Assembly: GCA_035472475.1 (NCBI GenBank) | Contig: DATIPA010000193.1 | Coordinates: forward strand, 1 to 22,865 | Length of the DNA: 22,865 nt | DNA from: JAFAXD01 sp035472475 | GTDB taxonomy: Bacteria > Pseudomonadota > Alphaproteobacteria > Rhizobiales > Xanthobacteraceae | Reading direction: 5' to 3' | Shown: one piece after another, positions 7,454 to 14,252 of the stretch | How positions within the stretch are numbered: the first letter of the stretch is position 1 | Layout: the number at the start of each line of letters is the position of its first letter | Made by a program: the position numbers and the translations under genes | The notes under the pieces: model-generated | The model's database searches: none | What the model saw: the letters and a program-made list of their open reading frames with translations, nothing else | Told to the model about the DNA's origin: nothing

Positions 7454-7702
7454 CACTCTTACTCCCCGCACCCCGATACTGTTGCTGCAAGCCAGCAAAC
7501 CGTCGCCGCCGCCCGCGTGTCTCACTCAAATGATGACCGTGTTAGGACGCAATTCTGCCGTCATACTCTTAGTTTTCAGTTTCCAGGCCGGCGCCGATCG
7601 ACGCTCGCACCTGCGCAATCGCCCGCAGCGTGACGATTTTTATCAAGTGTTGCTCGCATGCATCATTTTCCAGATGGTTAACGGCAACCAACTCTTCACT
7701 GT

Positions 7703-7718
7703 TTAACTTGGTGTTTAC
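7703..7718 (+). promoter_or_regulatory. CtrA-like box (TTAA-N7-TTTAC)
   Basis: It matches TTAA-N7-TTAAC at 8 of 9 positions. It lies 250 bp upstream of fliJ and 327 bp upstream of ctrA, so it could serve either gene. A further single TTAAC half-site is at 7678-7682. Confidence 0.45.
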
Positions 7719-7924
7719 CCGTATCGTTAATCATGTGCGCGTCGCCCTCAGGAGCAGTGAAAAGCACTGTGTCTGTCGGACAAAACTGAAGCGGACGGGC
7801 AGTTGTCGGTGGGGATCGCTTATTCTCGTATCTTAAAGTGATGTACGAGCGCAGGACGACGATCAACGCGATTGCGGGCGGTGTTTGTGAGCCCGCGCAG
7901 CGATCGTGGTGATCTTGCGCACGG

Positions 7925-7965
7925 GAATCCGGTTTTGTTAACCATCGTCAGTAGCGTTCCGAATC
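7925..7965 (+). promoter_or_regulatory. Paired GANTC (CcrM) sites flanking a TTAACC in the ctrA promoter
   Basis: GAATC occurs at 7925-7929 and again at 7961-7965, and TTAACC at 7938-7943 lies between them, 80-120 bp before the ctrA ATG. GANTC is the target of the alphaproteobacterial CcrM methyltransferase, and methylation state controls ctrA transcription in Caulobacter. These are the only two GANTC sites I found in the whole fliJ-ctrA gap. Confidence 0.5.
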
Positions 7966-8044
7966 AGTTTGTCCTGAGGCGTATTCCAAGGCGGCCCATC
8001 ATGGCCCGCCGACCTGGCCCGATGCGGGGACAAGGGGGTTTGGC

Positions 8045-8746
8045 ATGCGCGTTTTGTTGATTGAGGACGACTCCTCGACGGCGCGGTCGATCGAATTGAT
8101 GTTGAAGTCGGAAAGCTTCAACGTCTATACGACCGACCTCGGCGAGGAAGGTGTTGATCTCGGAAAGCTCTACGATCACGACATCATTCTGCTCGATCTC
8201 AACCTGCCAGACATGTCCGGCTTCGACGTGCTCCGCACGCTGCGCGTCGCCAAGGTGAAAACCCCGATCCTGATCCTGTCCGGCCTCGCCGGCACCGAAG
8301 ACAAGGTCAAGGGCCTCGGGATCGGCGCTGACGACTACCTCACCAAACCCTTCCACAAGGACGAGCTTGTCGCGCGCATCCACGCCATTGTCCGCCGCTC
8401 CAAGGGCCACGCCCAGTCGGTCATTCAGACCGGCGAACTGGTGGTGAATCTCGACACCAAGACGGTCGAAGTGAACGGCGCCCGGGTGCATCTGACCGGC
8501 AAGGAATATCAGATGCTCGAGCTCCTGAGCCTGCGCAAAGGCACGACCCTGACCAAGGAAATGTTCCTCAATCATCTCTATGGCGGCATGGACGAGCCCG
8601 AACTCAAGATCATCGACGTGTTCATCTGCAAGCTGCGCAAGAAGCTCGCCAGCGCGTCCAACGGCAAGAATTTCGTCGAAACCGTCTGGGGCCGTGGCTA
8701 TGTGCTGCGCGAGCCGTTCGAGGACGAATCGCGCATCTCGGCCTGA
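8045..8746 (+). CDS. ctrA: Cell-cycle master response regulator CtrA
   Basis: A 233-residue OmpR-type response regulator. The receiver domain (about residues 1-120) has the acidic pocket Glu7-Asp8-Asp9, phosphoacceptor Asp51 (LLDLNLPDMSG) and the Lys of TKPFHKDE. The winged-helix DNA-binding domain (about 125-225) carries long stretches that I recognise as nearly invariant in CtrA, including HLTGKEYQMLELLSLRKG and ETVWGRGYVLREP. Phosphorylated CtrA binds TTAA-N7-TTAAC and controls cell-cycle genes, division, flagella and pili, and in some species silences the replication origin. ATG 8045 follows GGGGG with a 6-nt gap. The last residues are Ser-Ala, not the Ala-Ala that ends Caulobacter CtrA and feeds ClpXP. 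It is followed by a strong terminator and faces chpT. Confidence 0.98.
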   Translation: MRVLLIEDDSSTARSIELMLKSESFNVYTTDLGEEGVDLGKLYDHDIILLDLNLPDMSGFDVLRTLRVAKVKTPILILSGLAGTEDKVKGLGIGADDYLTKPFHKDELVARIHAIVRRSKGHAQSVIQTGELVVNLDTKTVEVNGARVHLTGKEYQMLELLSLRKGTTLTKEMFLNHLYGGMDEPELKIIDVFICKLRKKLASASNGKNFVETVWGRGYVLREPFEDESRISA

Positions 8747-8792
8747 GCGCCACGATCGAAACTCCGTTTCTCCAGCCTCCAGCATCCTTGAT

Positions 8793-8820
8793 CCCCGCCC
8801 CCTGTGGGCGGGGCTTTTTT
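8793..8820 (+). terminator. Rho-independent terminator of ctrA
   Basis: An 8-bp GC stem, CCCCGCCC / GGGCGGGG, with a 5-nt loop is followed by C and six T residues. It lies 46 bp after the ctrA stop and 28 bp from the end of the convergent chpT gene. Confidence 0.88.
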
Positions 8821-8848
8821 ATTGTTGGAGCATGATGCTGGCGCGCCC

Positions 8849-9469
8849 TTACTGCGCCGATACGACAATCGCCTCGCCTTCACTTGCGATCGTGACCGCC
8901 AACCCGCAGTCCTTGGCGAGCAGCGCCGCATAGTAGGGCTGGATCGCATGGGCATCGATCGCGTCAGCGCCGTCGCCCGCCAACAGCCGCTCGGCCGGCT
9001 GGGGTACGCGGGCGTTCATTCCATTGGCAACAATCCGGAAGCCACCGGCCGCGTCGCCGTCGGCTGCGAGCGTGCCGCCGCGCGGGATGGCCTGGGTTGC
9101 GACGATCAGCAGGTTGAGAAGAAGCTTGACCCGATTTTTCGGGGCGAGCGCGCGCGGCAGGTTCCACGTCAGCTTGATCTTGTCATCCTCGATGAAGCCG
9201 CGCGCCACGGTTTCGGCGTCGCCCAGATTGATCTCGGTACCGGGCGAGCCGGCCGCCCCGAATGCCAACCTACAGAACTGCAGCCGGGCGGTGGCTTGAG
9301 TCGCGCTCTTCTTGATCAGGGCCAGCGCGAACTCGCGGGTCTCGTCGTCCTTCGACTCTTCCAGCACTTCCAGGCCGTTGACGATGGCGCCGGCGGGGCT
9401 GATGAGGTCGTGGCAAACGCGGGAACACAGCAGCGCAGCAAGATCGAGACCCGCAAGCGTGGTTGCCAT
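8849..9469 (-). CDS. chpT: Histidine phosphotransferase ChpT
   Basis: A 206-residue phosphotransferase that relays phosphate from the hybrid kinase CckA to CtrA and CpdR. The N-terminal helical hairpin carries the phosphoacceptor His20 in SRVCHDLISPAGAIVNGLEVL, the signature of ChpT. The remainder resembles a degenerate kinase ATPase-like domain that does not bind ATP in known members (KLTWNLPRALAPKNRVKLLLNLL, then the GGTLA and GLAVTIAS segments). Its place beside ctrA, in convergent orientation, supports the assignment. The SD-like GGAG is rather far (11 nt) from the ATG. A GAATC (CcrM) site lies 17 bp upstream of the start. It is divergent from the EipA-like gene. Confidence 0.92.
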   Translation of the reverse strand: MATTLAGLDLAALLCSRVCHDLISPAGAIVNGLEVLEESKDDETREFALALIKKSATQATARLQFCRLAFGAAGSPGTEINLGDAETVARGFIEDDKIKLTWNLPRALAPKNRVKLLLNLLIVATQAIPRGGTLAADGDAAGGFRIVANGMNARVPQPAERLLAGDGADAIDAHAIQPYYAALLAKDCGLAVTIASEGEAIVVSAQ

Positions 9470-9691
9470 TCAGACAGTCTCCAGGGAATCGAGGGCACGT
9501 TCCTGCGAATGACTTGCCGCAATGGCGGTAGGAACGTCAAATCCGCCCCACTGGCCGACCGCTTATAGCGCTTCTACACCAACTGGCTACCATTTCACCG
9601 AAGGAACTCGCGTCAAAGCGACCCGCCGGCGCATCTCGCCCCGCAGCGGCCACAGTTGCCCGGAATGCTGGTTCACGACGCGATCGGATCT

Positions 9692-9754
9692 GCAACATCC
9701 GGTTAACCGAAGCGCGTCATAGTCGCAGCCAACCATGGTTAACAGGGGCTTATG
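9692..9754 (+). promoter_or_regulatory. Two imperfect CtrA-like sites before the EipA-like gene
   Basis: GCAA-N7-TTAAC at 9692-9707, centred on the palindrome GGTTAACC, and TTAA-N7-TTATG at 9739-9754 each match the CtrA consensus at 7 of 9 positions. They lie just upstream of the ATG at 9760 and could also serve the divergent chpT. The rest of the 290-bp gap 9470-9759 shows nothing definite. Confidence 0.35.
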
Positions 9755-9759
9755 AACCC

Positions 9760-10464
9760 ATGAGGTTAGGGGCCTTTATCCGCGCGTCGACGCGCACAAT
9801 CGCCGTTGCTTCAACACTCTGCGGACTGGCGCTGGTCTCGTCCGCGACGGCCTGGGCCCAGGCCACGCCGCAGCCGGCGCAGCCCTACCCGCCCGCTGCG
9901 CAGCCGGCGCAGCCCTACCCGCCCGCCGCGCAGCCGGCGCAACCCTACGCGCCCGCTCCGCCGCCGGGCCAACCGCAGGCGCAGGAGTTCTCGCCGAACG
10001 AAATCGTCGATGCCGGGCACCGCTTTTTCGGCGGCGTATCGCGCGGCCTTGCCACCATCGTGGAGAAGGCTGTCAGCCAGTGGGGGCTGCCGAACGGCTA
10101 CGTGCTCGGCGAAGAAGGCGGCGGTGCATTCTTCGGCGGTCTGCGCTACGGCGAAGGCATGCTCTACACGAAAAATGCCGGGGACTTGAAGGTGTTCTGG
10201 CAAGGCCCTTCGGTCGGCTGGGACTTCGGCGGCGAAGGCGCGCGCACCATGATGCTCATCTACAAACTGCCGGCGACGCGGGCGATCTATCAGCGCTTCG
10301 CCGGCATCGACGGCTCCGCCTATTTCATCGGCGGGCTCGGCATGACCGCGCTCACCGCCAACGACATCGTGGTGGTCCCGATCCGCTCCGGCTTAGGCCT
10401 GCGGCTGGGTGCCAACATCGGCTACCTCAAGTTCACTCCGCAGCCGACCTGGAATCCATTTTAG
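9760..10464 (+). CDS. DUF1134 periplasmic protein, EipA-like envelope integrity protein
   Basis: A 234-residue exported protein. Residues 1-33 form a signal peptide ending in the region ATAWAQ. A Pro/Gln/Ala spacer follows at about 34-75, made of three 10-residue repeats. The rest is the DUF1134 domain (FSPNEIVDAGHRFFGGVSRGLA, GYVLGEEGGGAFFGGLRYG, then LKVFWQGPSVGWDFGGEGAR). In Brucella the family member EipA is a periplasmic envelope-integrity determinant reported, as I recall, to be under CtrA control. Here it sits next to chpT and ctrA, with imperfect CtrA-like sites upstream. Start 9760 follows an AGGGG about 11 nt away. The biochemical role of the family is not established. Confidence 0.86.
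   Translation: MRLGAFIRASTRTIAVASTLCGLALVSSATAWAQATPQPAQPYPPAAQPAQPYPPAAQPAQPYAPAPPPGQPQAQEFSPNEIVDAGHRFFGGVSRGLATIVEKAVSQWGLPNGYVLGEEGGGAFFGGLRYGEGMLYTKNAGDLKVFWQGPSVGWDFGGEGARTMMLIYKLPATRAIYQRFAGIDGSAYFIGGLGMTALTANDIVVVPIRSGLGLRLGANIGYLKFTPQPTWNPF
9871..9960 (+). repeat. Three 30-bp tandem repeats in the EipA-like gene
   Basis: Three adjacent 30-bp units start at 9871, 9901 and 9931, each beginning CAGCCGGCGCA. Units 1 and 2 differ at one base; unit 3 has a few changes. They encode QPAQPYPPAA, QPAQPYPPAA and QPAQPYAPAP in the spacer after the signal peptide. A 30-bp unit can change copy number without breaking frame. Confidence 0.95.
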
Positions 10465-10570
10465 GGTTGCCGCCTGCCGCGCCGCGGCAAGGCCGGGCCA
10501 CGGCGGGCCAGCTCTGAACGGCCTTTTCGGGCGCTGCGCCATTGCATTGACCGCGTTCGCCGTGAGGGAA

Positions 10571-10589
10571 CACTGGCGATCCGCCAGTG
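10571..10589. promoter_or_regulatory. Perfect short inverted repeat upstream of the coiled-coil gene
   Basis: CACTGGCG and CGCCAGTG flank a 3-nt spacer, 39 bp before the ATG at 10628. It could be an operator for a dimeric regulator or a leader hairpin. A weaker stem at 10466-10487 may end the EipA-like transcript. Confidence 0.35.
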
Positions 10590-10627
10590 GTCGTGGCATT
10601 GTCTTACAGCCGTACCGGAGGGTGATG

Positions 10628-11911
10628 ATGGTCGAACCGATCATGTATTTTGCGATCGGATTCCTGTTTGCAGGCCTGGTCGGGCTTGTGCTCATCCCGC
10701 TTGTTCATAATCGCGCCGTCCGCCTCACGATCCGTCGCCTCGAAGCGGCCACGCCGCTGTCCATGGCAGAGATCCAGGCCGACAAGGATCAGTTGCGGGC
10801 CGAATTCGCCATGTCGACGCGGCGGCTCGAGATCAGTGTCGAGCAGCTCAAGGCACGGACCACGAGCCAACTTGCGGAACTCGGCAAGAAGACCGAAGCG
10901 ATCAACCGGCTCAAGAGCGAGCTCGCGGACAAGGCCAGCGCGATCTTCGCGCTCGAGGCGCGCGAGAAATCGCTGCGCGATCTAGCCCGCACCACCGAAG
11001 AGGAAGTCGGTGCCAGGGCCCAGGCACTGCACGATGCCTCGCGCACGCTGTCCGACAAGGAACAGGCGCTGCTCAAGCTGACCTCCGAACTCGGCGAACG
11101 GACGTTTTTGTCTGATGGTCAACGCGTCGAGATTGTGTCGCTGCGCACGCAAGTCGACACGCTCAAATCCCAGGTCGAGCGCTTCGAACGGGAACTCAAC
11201 GAAACCTCGGATCGACTGGAGCACGAGCGGGCTGAAGTGGTTGCCGCCGCGCAACAGCTGGACAGCGAGCGCGGCAAGGTCGAAACGCTGAGCTCCCACG
11301 CGACGGAACTCGAGCGTGCGCTGTTCGCGCAGACGGCGGAGGCCGAAGCGGTCCACCGGCGGCTACAAGAGGTCGAGACGCGACTGGCTGAGCAGGGCCG
11401 GCTTCTGGTCGAACGGGACTACGAGATCAGCCAACTGCACCGTGAACTTGAGACCGCTCGCAGGGCCGAAAACGATTGGCGTGCGGAGATCGGCGGATTG
11501 GAACGTCGTCATGCCGAAGCCGCGAGCGGCCTGCGCGGCGAGAAGGCGCTGCTCGAGGGCGAGCTCGTGCGGGCCCGCGACGAGCGCGCCAAATTGCATC
11601 AGGAAATCGCTTCGATGAAGCGGGAAGCCGAAGCGACCTGGGCGACCGAGCGGGTGGAGAATGCGCTATTGCGCGAGCGCATCAACGACATTGCCACCGA
11701 GGTCGCGCACCTCACCATGGTGTTGGAAGGGCCGGGCTCGCCGATCGAGACCATTCTGGCGGGGCAAACCGATCCCATACAGGCGGCCCAGCCCGGCGCA
11801 CGCCGCACCGGCGCCGGCGCCACCCCGGACCAGGGCGAGCGCAGCGGCAACCTGGTAGAGCGGATTCGGGCGCTGCAGGCCCGCGCCTCCCGGGTAGCGC
11901 CGGCAAGTTAG
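10628..11911 (+). CDS. Membrane-anchored coiled-coil protein of unknown function
   Basis: A 427-residue protein. A transmembrane helix lies at about residues 6-25 (MYFAIGFLFAGLVGLVLIPL), and a very long charged coiled coil runs from about 45 to 370, rich in Glu, Arg, Leu and Ala heptads. An ill-ordered Pro/Gly/Thr-rich stretch then leads to a short helix (NLVERIRALQARAS) at the end. The shape is like a rod tethered to the inner membrane, most likely on the cytoplasmic side. I do not recognise a named family; similarity to SMC-type proteins would be only compositional. ATG 10628 is 6 nt after GGAGG; a second ATG just upstream is too close. It is followed by the TPR gene 73 bp later on the same strand. 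Confidence 0.75.
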   Translation: MVEPIMYFAIGFLFAGLVGLVLIPLVHNRAVRLTIRRLEAATPLSMAEIQADKDQLRAEFAMSTRRLEISVEQLKARTTSQLAELGKKTEAINRLKSELADKASAIFALEAREKSLRDLARTTEEEVGARAQALHDASRTLSDKEQALLKLTSELGERTFLSDGQRVEIVSLRTQVDTLKSQVERFERELNETSDRLEHERAEVVAAAQQLDSERGKVETLSSHATELERALFAQTAEAEAVHRRLQEVETRLAEQGRLLVERDYEISQLHRELETARRAENDWRAEIGGLERRHAEAASGLRGEKALLEGELVRARDERAKLHQEIASMKREAEATWATERVENALLRERINDIATEVAHLTMVLEGPGSPIETILAGQTDPIQAAQPGARRTGAGATPDQGERSGNLVERIRALQARASRVAPAS

Positions 11912-11984
11912 CCTCGCGGCTGCCCTACGGACGTCGAATTTTGCGATCAATTAAGCGGTTCCAGAGGGGGGGCTGCTGGCGGCC

Positions 11985-13526
11985 ATGGCCGAGCGTGCGT
12001 CGGTGTTGAGGGCGGCTTCGCCCGCTACGCGCGGGGCGACCGGGACGACGGATTACTATCCGATCGTCGTCGGCGCGATCGCTGAATTGAGCCAAAGTTC
12101 CACGAAAGCCCGCCGGCAAGTTTACGAGCGTGCCACCCGCGTATTGCTCGGCAAGCTTCGAGCCTCGCGGCCCAAGCTTTCGCGCAAACAGATCAGACTG
12201 GAGCAGCGTGCGCTCGAGGCGGCCATCCAACGGGTCGAAGCCGAGGCAAAGGCGGCCAAAGCGAGGGCGCGGCCGGTCGCAGCACACTATGCCGACGCCG
12301 GAGGGGCTAGCGCGGACCGGCGGCCGCCCAGCCGGCTCATTCGGATCTTAGTACCTGCCGGGCTCGCGATTATCGCGGCCGGCGCTCTAACCACGTACTG
12401 GCTCGCCAGCAACCGGCTCGGAGGTCTCTCGCACCCAAGAGCGCCGCTTGTGACGGCAGCCGCAAACGCCCCCGAAGCGCCGTCCGATGACACGGCCGAT
12501 GTCGCCCGGAGCGAGACACCCGGCAACTTACGACCTTCCACCGCTCGGCCACTCGGATGCGATCCGCTGTTGGCCGCCACCGATCTCGCCGCCTGCGCGA
12601 GCGCGGATCGCGCGCACATCGAGGCAAGCTCCGACCACCGTTCGGCGCTTCCGCCGTGGCTGTCCGCCTACCGGGCCTTCAGCGCTGCGCAGCGCGCGCT
12701 GGGGTTTGGCCAGGCGAGCGCCCCCGCGGATGCGACTGCGGCCGGCGCCGGCGCCGTGGCAGGCAGTAACGCTCGCAGCCTGACCGAGGGTGCCAAACAA
12801 GGGATCAAAAGCGGCAACGTCGATCGTGCCGTGCGTGACCTTACGGCGGCGATTCGCGCCGATCCGCTCTATGCCGAAGCTTATGTGGCCCGCGGACAAG
12901 CCTTGTTCCAGCTTGGCGAGACCGAACGCGCGGTCGGCGATCTCGACGAAGCCATCCGGCTCGATCCGCGCAACGCCGTGGCCATCCGTGCGCGCGGCAT
13001 GGCGCAACTCTACAGAGGAGATGAGGACGCCGCCCTCGCCGACCTGAGCAAAGCGATTCAACTCGCTGAGGCCGATCCCGCGCGCATGCCGCCGCTCGAT
13101 CTCTTCTACGCGCATCGCAACCGGGCCGCGTTGTCCGACAAGAAGCAGCAATATGATCGCGAGATCTACGATTTGACCGCGATGATCGACGCCTATTGGA
13201 GGGACCCGCTGTTAGCCGAGGCGCTGCGAACAAACTATCGCGAGGCCGGAGCGGCCAGCCTGATCGGATCGATCTATCGCCTGCGCGCGCACGCGCAAAT
13301 CCACCGGGGGTCTCCGGACGCAGCGGTCACCGATCTGTCCTTCGCCCTTCAGCTCGACCAGCAACACACCGTTGCGCTGCTGCTTGAGCGCGGCCACCTG
13401 CAGGAAACTCTCGGGCGCCGCGAGCCGGCGATTCTGGATTTCCAGCGCGTGCTGGAGTTCAACCCGGCTCACGAGGAAGCCAAGACCGCGCTGGCCCGGC
13501 TAAAGGCCCAAGCCTCGATGAACTGA
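11985..13526 (+). CDS. Membrane-anchored TPR protein with conserved N-terminal helical segment
   Basis: A 513-residue protein in three parts. Residues 23-90 form a charged helical segment (YYPIVVGAIAEL, then RRQVYERATRVLLGKLR and EQRALEAAIQRVEAEA), a pattern I recall in several unrelated Hyphomicrobiales membrane proteins. A transmembrane helix lies at 119-141. After a low-complexity linker, tetratricopeptide repeats run from about 265 to the end (GNVDRAVRDLTAAIRADPLYAEAYVARGQ, then GETERAVGDLDEAIRLDPRN and others). The TPR part is therefore predicted to be outside the cytoplasm and to bind a protein partner. It probably follows the coiled-coil gene in one transcript. A GAGGGGGG about 12 nt upstream is the only ribosome-site candidate. 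Confidence 0.8.
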   Translation: MAERASVLRAASPATRGATGTTDYYPIVVGAIAELSQSSTKARRQVYERATRVLLGKLRASRPKLSRKQIRLEQRALEAAIQRVEAEAKAAKARARPVAAHYADAGGASADRRPPSRLIRILVPAGLAIIAAGALTTYWLASNRLGGLSHPRAPLVTAAANAPEAPSDDTADVARSETPGNLRPSTARPLGCDPLLAATDLAACASADRAHIEASSDHRSALPPWLSAYRAFSAAQRALGFGQASAPADATAAGAGAVAGSNARSLTEGAKQGIKSGNVDRAVRDLTAAIRADPLYAEAYVARGQALFQLGETERAVGDLDEAIRLDPRNAVAIRARGMAQLYRGDEDAALADLSKAIQLAEADPARMPPLDLFYAHRNRAALSDKKQQYDREIYDLTAMIDAYWRDPLLAEALRTNYREAGAASLIGSIYRLRAHAQIHRGSPDAAVTDLSFALQLDQQHTVALLLERGHLQETLGRREPAILDFQRVLEFNPAHEEAKTALARLKAQASMN

Positions 13527-13572
13527 CCGCTGCCGCCCCGCTCCGCGCGAGGCAGCCGGTTGCGGCATGCGC

Positions 13573-14070
13573 TTATTGCCCGGGGCGCAGCACCATGCCG
13601 GACACCCCAACCGCGAGGTTGACGCCGGTGCCCCCTTCGACGGAGAACGGCTGCAACGTCACCGAGCGGTTCGATCCGCCGACCAGAACGTTGCCACCGA
13701 CCCCGACTCCGACGGCAACCTGCCCACTCGCCCCGACATAGTCGCCGGCGAGCGCGCCACGCTGCGGACCTTCAGTAGGCATCAACACGGCCCACGACAT
13801 TTTGCCGCCACTCGTCGCCCCAATGTCGAGGCCGACGGTCGTGATTTCACCCACGTAAGAGTCAGGCGCGTACCTGGGGCTACTCGGAACGAACTGACAG
13901 GCAAGGTTCTGGCGCCCGCCGAGGATCAATCCGACACCGGCGCTCATGTTGCAGGTCAGCATACCGACCTTGGCGGACGGCGGCGGTGGCGCAGGCACTT
14001 GGGCGACCGCCGACGCCACCAACCCAGTCGTTACGAGAAAGGCTACAAATACGAGACGCGATTTGGACAT
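13573..14070 (-). CDS. Exported DUF992 family protein
   Basis: A 165-residue secreted or periplasmic protein. The signal peptide covers residues 1-23 (MSKSRLVFVAFLVTTGLVAS, cleavage after AVA). The DUF992 domain is clear: VGMLTCNMSAGVGLILGG, LACQFVPS, VGLDIGATSGG, then the glycine-rich GASGQVAVGVGVGGNVLVGG strands and the final SVTLQPFSVEGGTGVNLAVG. Two conserved cysteines probably form a disulfide. Function is unknown; the family is typical of Hyphomicrobiales. Start 14070 opens the signal peptide and follows GGGGGAA; an upstream in-frame start would add a non-signal leader. It is convergent with the TPR gene and divergent from the L,D-transpeptidase. Confidence 0.87.
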   Translation of the reverse strand: MSKSRLVFVAFLVTTGLVASAVAQVPAPPPPSAKVGMLTCNMSAGVGLILGGRQNLACQFVPSSPRYAPDSYVGEITTVGLDIGATSGGKMSWAVLMPTEGPQRGALAGDYVGASGQVAVGVGVGGNVLVGGSNRSVTLQPFSVEGGTGVNLAVGVSGMVLRPGQ

Positions 14071-14252
14071 GCAATTTTCCCCCGGCCTTGGTGAGAGCGC
14101 TGATCTAGTTGATTTATCCGACAATTGATAGCTGTAAATCGCCGCCCTTCTCGTCTCGGCCGGACATCATCCGCAACTCCCGCGGGGTGCTTGCCTGCCT
14201 GGGCCCGATGGGCCAAAAGACTCAATCCCATGCGGGTGATTTGCGGGGGTTC

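Larger units (their letters stand above)
7454..8044. promoter_or_regulatory. Long divergent regulatory region between fliJ and ctrA
   Basis: A 591-bp gap separates the divergent fliJ and ctrA genes. It is AT-richer than its flanks and holds two TTAAC words around 7678 and 7703, a CtrA-like box at 7703-7718, two GANTC sites at 7925 and 7961 and a TTAACC at 7938. In Caulobacter ctrA has two promoters controlled by CtrA and by CcrM methylation of GANTC, so a similar design is plausible here. A short plus-strand open frame overlapping the ctrA start is not convincing. Confidence 0.6.

Noticed and set aside
7872..8060. Short plus-strand frame overlapping the ctrA start, considered as a leader peptide
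   Set aside because: Its reading frame differs from ctrA and no good ribosome site precedes it; no regulatory peptide features are seen.
7964..8785. A 273-codon minus-strand frame antisense to ctrA
   Set aside because: Complete overlap with ctrA, whose protein is recognised with near certainty; the antisense product has no domain pattern.
12528..13151. Minus-strand frame of 207 codons inside the TPR gene
   Set aside because: It is opposite a coding frame with clear TPR repeats and shows only compositional bias.
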